20,621 nt of DNA from CAZFUY01 sp964522445 (GCA_964522445.1 CAZFUY010000053.1:1-20621), one strand, 5' to 3'; counted from the stretch's first letter, positions 6,259-13,374 are shown. Translations and numbers: made by a program. The notes: generated by a model from the sequence alone, not told the origin.

Positions 6259-7104
6259 TTGAACGATCAAACACAATCAGAAGATACTAAAAAGAACATG
6301 CCTCAGCAGCAGGGTGAAATGCCTTTTGCCATTGTGCAAGGTGAACCTCTGGCCGTGCTGCCAGAAGATTTATATATCCCGCCTGATGCGCTGGAAGTAT
6401 TTCTGGAAGCATTTGAAGGCCCGCTGGATTTATTGCTGTATCTGATTAAGCGTCAGAATCTGGATATACTGGATATCCCTATTGCTGGCATTACCCAGCA
6501 GTACATGGAATATATCGACATGATGCAGGAGGTTCGTTTTGAGCTGGCGGCTGAATATCTTGTTATGGCTGCCATGCTGGCTGAAATCAAATCGCGTATG
6601 TTACTGCCTCGCCCAGAATCCAGTGAGGAAGAAGATGATCCAAGAGCTGAGTTAATTCGTCGCCTGCAGGAATATGAGCGCTTCAAAAAAGCCGCTGAAG
6701 ATCTGGATGAAATCCCTCGTATGGAGCGTGAAATTCATCTGGCACATGCTGAGCCACCACCATTAGAGCAAACAAGACCAGAACCTGATGTTGATTTGCG
6801 TGAGTTGCTGTTGGCTTTTAAAGATATATTAAGCCGTGCAGATATGTACACACATCACCAGATTTCACGAGAACCGTTGTCGATAAGAGAACGTATGAGC
6901 AATGTGCTGGCCGTTCTTGATTCTGAAGCCTTTACTGATTTTGTTACCTTATTTAAGGTTGAAGAAGGACGGCGTGGCGTTGTGGTTACTTTTATGGCCT
7001 TGCTGGAATTGCTCAAAGAAACCCTGATCGATCTGGTACAATCCGAACCCTTCGCACCAATATATGTAAAAGCAGCTACTGCAACACACTCTGAGCACGA
7101 TTAA
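6259..7104 (+). CDS. scpA: Segregation and condensation protein A
   Basis: Kleisin subunit of the SMC-ScpAB condensin-like complex. It has 281 residues. The SMC-neck-binding N-terminal domain begins at about residue 45 with VFLEAFEGPLDLLLYLIKRQ and continues to a VMAAMLAEIKSRMLLP helix. An acidic linker follows, then a C-terminal winged helix (about 200-275, with ERMSNVLAVL and FMALLELLKE) for the SMC cap. The start is uncertain: a TTG with AGGG 12 bases upstream gives the length used here, while an in-frame ATG at 6298 would remove 13 non-conserved residues. It lies 27 bases after trpS and two bases before scpB. No smc gene is in the window. Confidence 0.93.
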   Translation: MNDQTQSEDTKKNMPQQQGEMPFAIVQGEPLAVLPEDLYIPPDALEVFLEAFEGPLDLLLYLIKRQNLDILDIPIAGITQQYMEYIDMMQEVRFELAAEYLVMAAMLAEIKSRMLLPRPESSEEEDDPRAELIRRLQEYERFKKAAEDLDEIPRMEREIHLAHAEPPPLEQTRPEPDVDLRELLLAFKDILSRADMYTHHQISREPLSIRERMSNVLAVLDSEAFTDFVTLFKVEEGRRGVVVTFMALLELLKETLIDLVQSEPFAPIYVKAATATHSEHD

Positions 7105-7106
7105 TT

Positions 7107-7835
7107 ATGGAACTACAGAAGTTAAAAAATATCCTGGAAGCTATTTTGTTATCTGCTGATAAGCCAATGGATATACGTCAGTTTGATAACCTGTTTGAGC
7201 TGGATGAAGATCGCCCCACAAAAGATGAAATTCGTCATGCACTGACCGTACTGGAAGAAGATTATCAGCATAAGGGTATGCTGCTGAAGAAGGTTTCCAG
7301 CGGCTATCGTATGCAGATACCTGAAGAATATGCCAGTTGGGTAGCCCGTTTATGGGAAGAAAAACCGCCTCGTTACTCACGTGCTTTGCTAGAGACTCTG
7401 GTGCTAATTGCCTATCGTCAGCCGATTACTCGGGGTGAAATTGAAGAAATTCGTGGCGTTAGCGTAAGTAGCCACATTGTAAAAACGCTGGTTGAGCGTG
7501 AGTGGATTCGTGTTTTAGGCCATAAAGATGTGCCTGGAAAACCGGCCATGTATGGCACAACCCGTGAGTTTCTGGATTATTTTAATCTACAGACTTTAGA
7601 TGAGTTACCTGCATTGTCTGAAATTAAGGATCTGGATAAAATTCACCCAGAACTTGCACTGGAAAATAATGTGGCTGCAGAAACAGAAACAGAAACAGAA
7701 ACAGAAACAGAAACAGAAACAGAAACAGAAACAGATCAGGTCATCGATTCTGATAAGAAAAATGAGCCTGAAAGTTCGTCAGATAGTGCTTCTGAAGCAA
7801 TTGAAGATATTGAGTCAGAAGCTGAAACCTCCTGA
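7107..7835 (+). CDS. scpB: Segregation and condensation protein B
   Basis: Partner of ScpA in the condensin-like complex. It has 242 residues. Two winged-helix domains cover about 1-170. Typical motifs are LKNILEAILLSADKPM at the start, YRMQIPEEYASWV, then ALLETLVLIAYRQPITRGEIEEIRGV and GTTREFLDYFNL. The C-terminal 55 or so residues form an acidic low-complexity tail with nine Glu-Thr dipeptides in a row, then more Glu, Asp and Ser. The tail is outside the conserved fold. Start ATG is two bases after the scpA stop, pointing to translational coupling. Confidence 0.95.
   Translation: MELQKLKNILEAILLSADKPMDIRQFDNLFELDEDRPTKDEIRHALTVLEEDYQHKGMLLKKVSSGYRMQIPEEYASWVARLWEEKPPRYSRALLETLVLIAYRQPITRGEIEEIRGVSVSSHIVKTLVEREWIRVLGHKDVPGKPAMYGTTREFLDYFNLQTLDELPALSEIKDLDKIHPELALENNVAAETETETETETETETETETDQVIDSDKKNEPESSSDSASEAIEDIESEAETS
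7680..7733 (+). repeat. Exact hexanucleotide tandem repeat (9 copies) inside scpB
   Basis: The unit GAAACA is repeated nine times without a mismatch and codes for (Glu-Thr)9; a tenth, partial copy flanks it. Because the unit is six bases, gain or loss of copies would change the tail length but not the frame. Confidence 0.95.
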
Positions 7836-7879
7836 TTTGCTGATTAGCGGTAGCTTCTAAAATTGATTCCGCACCCCCA

Positions 7880-7899
7880 TTATGTTAAAAATAACATAA
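7880..7899. promoter_or_regulatory. Perfect A+T-rich inverted repeat before the flagellar-like mini-protein
   Basis: TTATGTTA and TAACATAA (8-bp arms, AAAA loop) lie 15 bases upstream of the GGAG Shine-Dalgarno of the next gene. A weak promoter, TTGATT (7863-7868) with TAAAAA (7886-7891) 17 bases apart, overlaps the repeat, so it could be an operator. It is not followed by a proper T-run, so I do not call it a terminator of scpB. Confidence 0.35.
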
Positions 7900-7923
7900 G
7901 TATTTTTACGTCTGGAGAAGGTT

Positions 7924-8175
7924 ATGGGCGTTTTATCCGTTCAAAGTAGTGCAGTTCAAGGTATTCAACGTGGTCTCGATGGCATGCGTAAGGATGCGGC
8001 TGAAATTGCCAGTGCTGATCAATTGAATAAAGCCGGTCAGGAAACAGAGTCTGCAACAGATCTAACAGGTGCTTTAGTTGATCTTAAGCAAAATCAGGTA
8101 CAGGTTCAGGCATCCGCTAAAGTTGTATCTGCCCTTGATGAAGTGATCGGCACTATTATCGATACCCGCGCCTAG
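7924..8175 (+). CDS. Small protein resembling the C-terminus of flagellar rod/hook proteins
   Basis: The product has 83 residues and no signal peptide or membrane helix. The second half, LTGALVDLKQNQVQVQASAKVVSALDEVIGTIIDTRA, follows the pattern of the C-terminal helix of FlgE, FlgF, FlgG and FlgC (a VDLI-QA-YEANAKVI-TADEM-GTLL type heptad helix). That helix builds the inner coiled coil of rod and hook. The first half (SVQSSAVQGIQRGLDGM) resembles the matching N-terminal helix (G-AMQAL-GL). The whole protein thus looks like the two terminal helices of a rod/hook protein with the surface domains removed. Its function is unknown. The Shine-Dalgarno GGAGAAGG precedes ATG. It is probably cotranscribed with the SprA-like gene 34 bases downstream. 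Confidence 0.75.
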   Translation: MGVLSVQSSAVQGIQRGLDGMRKDAAEIASADQLNKAGQETESATDLTGALVDLKQNQVQVQASAKVVSALDEVIGTIIDTRA

Positions 8176-8184
8176 ACGACCTTC

Positions 8185-8200
8185 GCCAATTCAAATTGGC
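8185..8200 (+). other. Perfect inverted repeat just before the SprA-like start codon
   Basis: GCCAATT and AATTGGC (7-bp arms, two-base centre) fill most of the 34-base gap and end nine bases before the ATG at 8210, where a Shine-Dalgarno would normally sit. In mRNA this could limit ribosome access. TTAAGTG follows, not a T-run, so termination is unlikely. Confidence 0.4.
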
Positions 8201-8209
8201 TTAAGTGTT

Positions 8210-8908
8210 ATGGAAATTGCTGTTCACCAAGATTTACCCGTTCCTGCAAGCAGCTCTGCGTCACGCAGAGTTGATACCAGTACTCAACCCGCATCCCAAT
8301 CTGAAGATAAGAAAAAATCTGAGCAGCAAGCTCAAACTTCTCAGCAGGAAGCTCGTGTCATTCAACAACTTAAAGCACGTGATCAGGAAGTAAGGGCGCA
8401 TGAAGCGGCGCATATAGCCGCTGGTCGACCTTATATAGTTAGTGGCCCCAGTTATACTTTTCAGGAAGGCCCGGATGGTCGTAATTATGCAATAGGGGGA
8501 GAAGTACAGCTAGATACATCACCTGTTCAGGATGATCCTGAAGCAACGCTTGAAAAATCCGAAACGGTACGCCGAGCAGCACTAGCACCTGCTGAGCCAT
8601 CATCACAGGATCAAAGAGTTGCGGCAAATGCCACACAAACAGCAGCTCAGGCAAGAGTTGAAATTGCTGTTCAACGTCGTGACGGTACAACATTCGAAGA
8701 GCCGGAAACAAGTGAAGAAGGACAGGTGGATTCTGCTGAATCTAGTGGTGTATCAGATGAAGTTACTTCAGATAAAAGTGGAACTGAGGATGTTAGCGTG
8801 GAACCAGTAGAAGGAAGCGAAACAGAGCAGGTGCAGGCTAGTTCTTCTGTTGCTCAGGCTTTTAGCGCAGAAATATCTCAACCATCTACTTTTAGTCAAT
8901 TTGTCTAA
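8210..8908 (+). CDS. SprA-related putative metalloprotease
   Basis: The product has 232 residues. A conserved block runs from about 50 to 160. It includes LKARDQEVRAHEAAHIAAG with the zinc-binding pattern HEAAH (64-68), then GPSYTFQEGPDGRNYAIGGEVQLDTSPV, an acidic ATLEKSETVRRAALAPAEPS stretch, and QDQRVAANATQTAAQARVEIA. This matches the SprA-related / CJM1_0395 family, annotated as putative metalloproteases. Proteolytic activity is a family prediction, not shown here. The N-terminus (1-50) and C-terminus (160-232) are low-complexity, rich in Ser, Gln and Glu. No signal peptide is seen. It pairs with the rod/hook-like small protein upstream; a flagellar or envelope role is inference only. Confidence 0.82.
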   Translation: MEIAVHQDLPVPASSSASRRVDTSTQPASQSEDKKKSEQQAQTSQQEARVIQQLKARDQEVRAHEAAHIAAGRPYIVSGPSYTFQEGPDGRNYAIGGEVQLDTSPVQDDPEATLEKSETVRRAALAPAEPSSQDQRVAANATQTAAQARVEIAVQRRDGTTFEEPETSEEGQVDSAESSGVSDEVTSDKSGTEDVSVEPVEGSETEQVQASSSVAQAFSAEISQPSTFSQFV

Positions 8909-8929
8909 TTTATAAAAAATCTTATGTTA

Positions 8930-8998
8930 TGTAGGAGTGGCTTTAGCCGCGATTTATTATTGAGCGAAAATAATTTCGCGGCTAAAGCCTGTCCTACA
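8930..8998. repeat. Inverted pair of REP-like elements
   Basis: The left arm TGTAGGAGTGGCTTTAGCCG (8930-8949, continuing CGA) is repeated inverted at 8976-8998, differing at two adjacent bases. The central part also pairs (ATTATT with AATAAT), giving a long near-continuous hairpin. Each arm contains the smaller GGCTTTAGCC palindrome. The TGTAGGAG...CGCGA pattern is that of REP sequences known from Pseudomonas and other Gammaproteobacteria, mobilised by RAYT transposases. It stands between convergent genes, the usual site for such elements. No RAYT gene is in the window. Confidence 0.8.
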
Positions 8999-9027
8999 AT
9001 CTTATTTAAGGGGAAGTGTATTTATTG

Positions 9028-9046
9028 CCAGCTTTTTAAAAGCTGG
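9028..9046 (-). terminator. Perfect hairpin downstream of the PilZ gene
   Basis: CCAGCTTTT and AAAAGCTGG form 9-bp perfect arms around one base, 30 bases past the PilZ stop codon. It may end both converging transcripts. On the minus strand only a short A/T stretch follows, so termination strength is doubtful. Confidence 0.4.
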
Positions 9047-9076
9047 TGAAGAAATTTAAAAAGTTGCAAACTTAAC

Positions 9077-9370
9077 TTATCGAGTGGTTATATTGCCAGC
9101 AACTTCGTATTTATCACCGCTTCCCTGTTCACAACGTAGTACTTCAACAGTAACTACCAGTGGAGGTGTAACTGTATTTTCTGGTGTAATTGATATATTT
9201 ACTTTTGTGCCTGCAGAAACTGCCTGGCTGGTTGTAAATGAAATACCATCTCCACTTAGGGTGAGTACAGTTCCGCTTTCGTGTTCACCTGAGCCATTAA
9301 TACTGTATTCCATATTACAGTCCATATTCATACGGAAAAAATTGCGTTTTTCAGCGTATTCAGTAGCCAT
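9077..9370 (-). CDS. PilZ domain protein
   Basis: The product has 97 residues, a single PilZ domain and nothing else. The c-di-GMP-binding signature is present in altered form. RNFFR (9-13) gives the RxxxR half. TLSGDGISF (37-45) gives the (D/N)xSxxG half with Thr37 in place of the usual Asp or Asn. c-di-GMP binding is therefore likely but not certain. The rest is beta-barrel sequence (VVTVEVLRCEQGSGDKYEVAGNI). A GGAGA Shine-Dalgarno lies five bases before ATG. It follows the cNMP-rhodanese gene by 122 bases, with hairpins between, so it is probably regulated separately. Confidence 0.85.
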   Translation of the reverse strand: MATEYAEKRNFFRMNMDCNMEYSINGSGEHESGTVLTLSGDGISFTTSQAVSAGTKVNISITPENTVTPPLVVTVEVLRCEQGSGDKYEVAGNITTR

Positions 9371-9390
9371 AGAATCTCCATTTTTGATTT

Positions 9391-9489
9391 AAGAAAACCA
9401 GTAATAAACTGGCTAAACTTGAATTGAGTTTAGTGGTAATTAAATTGAAAATCTATGATTTTGTATACTTTTTTACTAAAAATATACAA
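9391..9489 (-). terminator. Hairpins between cNMP-rhodanese and PilZ genes (terminator or leader)
   Basis: On the minus strand three inverted repeats occur in a row. TTGTATA/TATACAA (9461-9489) is a wide repeat that includes a weak TTGTAT-16-TATACA promoter. CTAAACT/AGTTTAG is at 9413-9433. CCAGT/ACTGG (9398-9412) is followed by TTTTCTT, a short intrinsic-terminator pattern. The last could end the upstream transcript or, if the promoter is real, act as an attenuator in the PilZ leader. Confidence 0.4.
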
Positions 9490-9492
9490 TAT

Positions 9493-10575
9493 CTAGTGGA
9501 ATTTTTTTGCTAGAGGCACAATGTTTGAGCGAGTGGCTAAATATTCAATTTCATAAGGCCAATCTCGAATTCCTCCCTGCAGAGAGAGTGCTTCAAACTT
9601 GTTGTCACTTAAAATAAGTGCTGCAACTGCACTGCGTGGGCCAGAATGGCAATAAATGATATAAGGTTGCTCTTCATTTAATTCTTTAAGACGTTGTGCC
9701 AGTTCGCTTAGGGGAATGAGTTTTGCTCCGGGTATGCGATTTTCGCTATATTCTTCTGAAAAACGCACATCCAGTAGTTGATAGCCATTGTCTAACATGG
9801 TTTGTGCAATCTGTGGCTGAACAGTGCGTACTAATGGTCTGTTGATAAGCTCTTTGTAATCTTCTTTGCCCAATACCAGTAATTCGCTGTCTTCCAGTAT
9901 GGTGACGGTTTCAGTGTGATTCTGGCCAGAAACGATTGCTTCATTACCAAATGTGTCACCAGTACTCAGTATCGTAACCTGAGTGTTTTCCTGTGTTTCA
10001 TTATTGAGTCGTTGTACATTTGCTCGGCCTGAAATAATCAGGTAGTAGGCATCAATTTGTGTTCCCTGAATTGTTTCACCTTTTTTCATTTTGCATGGTT
10101 TCATACGTGAAAAAGCGCTTTCGATATATTCCATGGGGAGTCGATTAAAAACCAGTGTATTACGAATAATATCTATGTATTTAACAGATTGCCTTGATTC
10201 ACGGCCTATGTGATCCCATGCAATAATGGTATCCAGAATGCCTCTATCAGCATGGCAGATAATGCAGTCTTCTTTAGCAATCACACTGCAACTATTTGAA
10301 CTGGCAGGTAAAAGAACAGGGGTACGTTGAGTTTCATCAGGGTTGGTTATGGTTTGAATACTGCCTTTGCAAATAACATCAATCTGGCCTTCGAGCAGGT
10401 ATAAATAATCCTGACTGTTGCTGCATCTGATTTGTAGAATCTCATCCTGCTGAAGCTCGATAATGCGGATATGGTTAACAATTTCCTGCAGCCGCTCAGG
10501 GCTGAGATTGCTAAAAGGGAAGTACAGGTTACTTAGTTTGAAGAGTACTTTTTTCAGTTTGGTGCTGATTGTCAT
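9493..10575 (-). CDS. Protein with two cyclic-nucleotide-binding-like domains and a rhodanese domain
   Basis: The product has 360 residues and appears soluble. The first cNMP-like beta-roll spans about 20-120 and is degenerate, with several Cys (C96, C104, C107). The second spans about 142-245 and contains TFGNEAIVSGQNHTETV (208-224), aligned with the phosphate-binding cassette. The arginine that contacts the cyclic phosphate is His220 here, so classical cAMP binding is doubtful. The C-terminal rhodanese domain (about 255-347) has LLDVRFSEEYSENRIPGA and the active-site loop CHSGPRS (309-315), with catalytic Cys309 intact. There is no helix-turn-helix, so it is not a transcription factor. It may be a sulfur-transfer or redox enzyme controlled by a ligand; that is inference. 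The Shine-Dalgarno is weak. It lies 70 bases after the exported-protein gene, perhaps in one transcript. Confidence 0.88.
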   Translation of the reverse strand: MTISTKLKKVLFKLSNLYFPFSNLSPERLQEIVNHIRIIELQQDEILQIRCSNSQDYLYLLEGQIDVICKGSIQTITNPDETQRTPVLLPASSNSCSVIAKEDCIICHADRGILDTIIAWDHIGRESRQSVKYIDIIRNTLVFNRLPMEYIESAFSRMKPCKMKKGETIQGTQIDAYYLIISGRANVQRLNNETQENTQVTILSTGDTFGNEAIVSGQNHTETVTILEDSELLVLGKEDYKELINRPLVRTVQPQIAQTMLDNGYQLLDVRFSEEYSENRIPGAKLIPLSELAQRLKELNEEQPYIIYCHSGPRSAVAALILSDNKFEALSLQGGIRDWPYEIEYLATRSNIVPLAKKFH

Positions 10576-10645
10576 AGTCAGATACCAGTTAAATGCATGT
10601 CATTTGGTTATTTTTTAAAGTTTAGTTTATTTTTTCTGATTTTGC

Positions 10646-11413
10646 TTATTTGAACAGTTCTTCATCAAGTGCTCTAGTTGAAATACTATCCAGCACTATT
10701 TCAAGTTTGTCCCCCTGTTTGGACTTGATAATAACCTCAACAGGAATGCCATCTATATTCTCCTGTTGATAATCAACATTAGTGAAATCTGTTTTGCCAG
10801 TAGCCAGCATTATGCGAGTTTGTGTGCTGTAGTTAAATTGATAGAAATCTCGTAAAGTATCAAAATCGCTGTTTAAATTTAGTGCTTTGTTATTGGCAAT
10901 ACAGACCTGTTTGAGTAAAAAGTCTCCACGCTTAATATTGTAAATATCACAATGGATATTGCTTATATTTTTTGATAAAGAGGTTTTATTGATTTTAATA
11001 AAAGTATGTGCGCCATAGAATTCAGGGTATTTGAGCTGATTAATAAATGATTCTGCAAGCTCTTTTTCTTTATCTCCCATTGTTTTCAGCTTTTCTTTTA
11101 ACTGTTTTTCTACTTCTGAGAGCTTTATCATACGTTTTTTATTAAGTATATTGATTTGTTGCGCAAGGATATCTGAATCAATACGTGATGTTTTACCAGT
11201 CTCTATGTCAGTACTGGTAAATACCTGTGTTGAGCTATCATAAATATTAATACGTGAGCTATTTTTCTCGATCATACGTAGCTTCTGATTCTTAATATGG
11301 TATGTAAGTGAGCTTTCAACACCATTATTATATGTTTTAAAAACCAGAGTGCTATCAGCAAGCGCGGGTTTTATTAGCAACAGAAGTAACGTCAGGGGGT
11401 ATAATAGCTTCAT
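10646..11413 (-). CDS. Exported protein of unknown function
   Basis: The product has 255 residues with a clear signal peptide (MKLLYPLTLLLLLIKPALA, cut after about residue 20). The mature part is rich in beta-strand pattern and lysine, with a charged helical stretch in the middle (about 90-130). Two cysteines (in NIHCDIYNI and KQVCIANN) could form a disulfide. I recall a loose similarity to DUF4412-type periplasmic proteins but cannot support a family call. A TAGGAA sequence upstream of ATG is a fair Shine-Dalgarno. It diverges from rluB, with only 28 bases between the two start codons. Confidence 0.8.
   Translation of the reverse strand: MKLLYPLTLLLLLIKPALADSTLVFKTYNNGVESSLTYHIKNQKLRMIEKNSSRINIYDSSTQVFTSTDIETGKTSRIDSDILAQQINILNKKRMIKLSEVEKQLKEKLKTMGDKEKELAESFINQLKYPEFYGAHTFIKINKTSLSKNISNIHCDIYNIKRGDFLLKQVCIANNKALNLNSDFDTLRDFYQFNYSTQTRIMLATGKTDFTNVDYQQENIDGIPVEVIIKSKQGDKLEIVLDSISTRALDEELFK
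11400..11405 (+). promoter_or_regulatory. Probable -10 element of rluB
   Basis: A perfect TATAAT lies 36 bases before the rluB ATG, just inside the divergent exported-protein gene. The -35 region (about 11377-11382, GCAACA) is poor, so an activator or a weak promoter is likely. The predicted start is near 11412. Confidence 0.45.
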
Positions 11414-11441
11414 CTCATGTTCCTATAACTAAAGAAAATTT

Positions 11442-12353
11442 ATGAAAAAAGAACGTATACAAAAAGCGCTTGCCAGGCAAGGACTCGGTTCACGTCGTGG
11501 AATAGAAACCATGATTGAGCAGGGTGAAATTATAGTCAATGGTGAAATTGCCAAGATTGGTGATCAAGTCGAGCCAGGCGACGTGGTAACTCATGGCGGG
11601 CGAAAAATAGTTATTAGAGATGTTAATGAGAAGCTTCCCAGAGTATTGATGTATCACAAACCAGAAGGAGAGGTCTGTAGTCGAAGTGATCCAGAAGGGC
11701 GACCAACCATATTTGATAATCTTCCCGGACTTAAACACAGTCGCTGGGTTGCCGTTGGTCGGCTGGATTTAAATACATCAGGCTTAATTCTGGTTACAGA
11801 TAATGGTGAGCTGGCTAATCGGCTTATGCACCCATCACATCAAATACAAAGAGAATATGCTGTTAGAGTTTTAGGTGATGCGTCCAATGAAGTAATAAAA
11901 AAATTAACCCATGGTGTAAAGCTTGATGATGGTATGGCTCGCTTTGAAGAGGTGGTTAAATCGGGTGAACAGGGGCTGGGTGCTAATCAATGGTATCACG
12001 TGGTATTGGTAGAAGGTCGTAATCGAGAAGTACGTCGCATGTGGGAAGCTGTTGATTTGAAAGTGAGTCGCTTGATGCGTGTACGTTATGGCAATGCCAT
12101 ATTGACTAAAAGTCAGCGCCCCGGACAAACACGTGAACTTAATGATAAAAAAATTATCGAACTAGCAGCGTTAGTGGGTCTGGAATATGATCTGGCTGAT
12201 TATAAACAAACAGAGAAAGCAAATAACAGTCGATTTATGGATAAGCATAAATCGCAGAAAAATAAAGATCAGAAACATAAATTTAAAAAACAGCGTGGCC
12301 ATTCTAATAACCCCCAGAGTAGAAGCCGTCATGAGAAAACAAAACGTCGTTAA
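11442..12353 (+). CDS. rluB: 23S rRNA pseudouridine(2605) synthase RluB
   Basis: Converts a uridine of 23S rRNA helix 93 (2605 in E. coli numbering) to pseudouridine. It has 303 residues. An N-terminal S4 RNA-binding domain (about 3-60) reads RIQKALARQGLGSRRGIE and IIVNGEIA. The RsuA/RluB catalytic domain has the active-site motif GRLDLNTSG with Asp109. The later VVLVEGRNREVRRMWEAV motif is characteristic of the RsuA family. The C-terminal 50 or so residues are a very basic tail (Lys, His, Arg, Asn, Gln), typical of RluB and probably RNA-binding. The last 23 bases overlap the start of the double-thioredoxin gene. RluB rather than RluE or RluF is inferred from the tail and the scpB neighbourhood. 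Confidence 0.92.
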   Translation: MKKERIQKALARQGLGSRRGIETMIEQGEIIVNGEIAKIGDQVEPGDVVTHGGRKIVIRDVNEKLPRVLMYHKPEGEVCSRSDPEGRPTIFDNLPGLKHSRWVAVGRLDLNTSGLILVTDNGELANRLMHPSHQIQREYAVRVLGDASNEVIKKLTHGVKLDDGMARFEEVVKSGEQGLGANQWYHVVLVEGRNREVRRMWEAVDLKVSRLMRVRYGNAILTKSQRPGQTRELNDKKIIELAALVGLEYDLADYKQTEKANNSRFMDKHKSQKNKDQKHKFKKQRGHSNNPQSRSRHEKTKRR

Positions 12354-13374
12354 ATCATTAATTTATATTTTCTTTATATTTTATATATCAATTGGCCATG
12401 CCAGAGAGGAAGCGAGTCTGGAGACTGGGATGGTTAATCCCGGATACCATGAGCAGCCTGCCTGGTTTAAAAATTCATTTTTAGATATTAATGAAGATAT
12501 TGCAGAAGCCAGAGAAGAAGGGAAACATTTGATGCTTTTCTTTTATCAGGATGGCTGCCCCTATTGCAAAAAACTACTTGAAGATAATTTTGGTCAACGC
12601 AGTATTGCTGAAAAAACCCGAAATAATTTTGATGTGGTTGCTATTAATATTTGGGGAGATAGAGAAGTAACAGTCGATGGTCAGGTTGCAACTGAAAAAG
12701 TATTTTCAGAAAAACTGAAAGTAATGTATACACCAACTTTAATTTTCTTTAATAAAGAAGGTAAAGTAGCGTTACGAGCAAATGGTTATTATTACCCAGA
12801 AAAATTTAATGCGGCTCTGGACTATGTTTTAAATAAGCAGGATAAAAAAGAAAAGTTTAGTAGTTATCTTGGACGTATTTCATCTGTATCTACAACGGGG
12901 GTTATTCATAAAGAACTGGAAACAATTAAATCACCTTACCGATTTGATAATAAACAAAAAGGTAAAAAATACTTATTAATTATGTTTGAGCAGAAACAAT
13001 GCAAAGCCTGTGATGAGTTACATTTAGATATTTTAAAGCAGGCTGAGTCAGAAGATCTAATTAAACAATTTGATATTGCAGTGCTTAATATGTGGTCGGA
13101 TAAAAAAATAATACGTCCTGATGGAAAAGAAGTAAAAATACGTGATTGGGCAAAACAGTTAAATATTCAATATGCACCCAGCATGGTTTATTTTGATAAT
13201 AAGGGTAAAGAAGTATTTCGATCAGAGGCTTATTTAAGAACATTCCATGTGCAATCGGTTATGGACTATGTGGCGAGTGAAGCATATAAAAACCAGCCTA
13301 ACTTTCAGCGTTATATTGAAGATAGAGCAGATAAACTCAGAAAACAGGGAATTGAAGTTGATATTATGAACTAG
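12331..13374 (+). CDS. Exported protein with two thioredoxin-like domains
   Basis: The product has 347 residues from the ATG at 12331. That start gives a proper signal peptide (about 1-24, ending IGHA) and overlaps rluB by 23 bases. Domain 1 (about 55-170) has LMLFFYQDGCPYCKKL with Cys76-Pro-Tyr-Cys79 and cis-Pro135 in YTPTLIFF. Domain 2 (about 205-320) has LLIMFEQKQCKACDEL with Cys224-Lys-Ala-Cys227 and cis-Pro283 in YAPSMVYF. The two halves match each other in order (AINIWGD with VLNMWSD, FFNKEGKVALRA with YFDNKGKEVFRS), so the gene arose by internal duplication. It would act as a periplasmic thiol-disulfide exchanger. Single-domain relatives include SoxW-like thioredoxins of sulfur oxidisers, but no sox gene is near. 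An upstream in-frame extension to 12187 lies inside rluB and is rejected. Confidence 0.88.
   Translation: MRKQNVVKSLIYIFFIFYISIGHAREEASLETGMVNPGYHEQPAWFKNSFLDINEDIAEAREEGKHLMLFFYQDGCPYCKKLLEDNFGQRSIAEKTRNNFDVVAINIWGDREVTVDGQVATEKVFSEKLKVMYTPTLIFFNKEGKVALRANGYYYPEKFNAALDYVLNKQDKKEKFSSYLGRISSVSTTGVIHKELETIKSPYRFDNKQKGKKYLLIMFEQKQCKACDELHLDILKQAESEDLIKQFDIAVLNMWSDKKIIRPDGKEVKIRDWAKQLNIQYAPSMVYFDNKGKEVFRSEAYLRTFHVQSVMDYVASEAYKNQPNFQRYIEDRADKLRKQGIEVDIMN

Noticed and set aside
7600..7860. Frame of 86 codons giving a Gln-Lys repeat
   Set aside because: It is the +1 reading of the scpB hexanucleotide repeat; scpB itself is clearly in the other frame.
12187..12330. N-terminal extension of the double-thioredoxin protein
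   Set aside because: It lies wholly within the rluB C-terminal region, and the ATG at 12331 starts a proper signal peptide.
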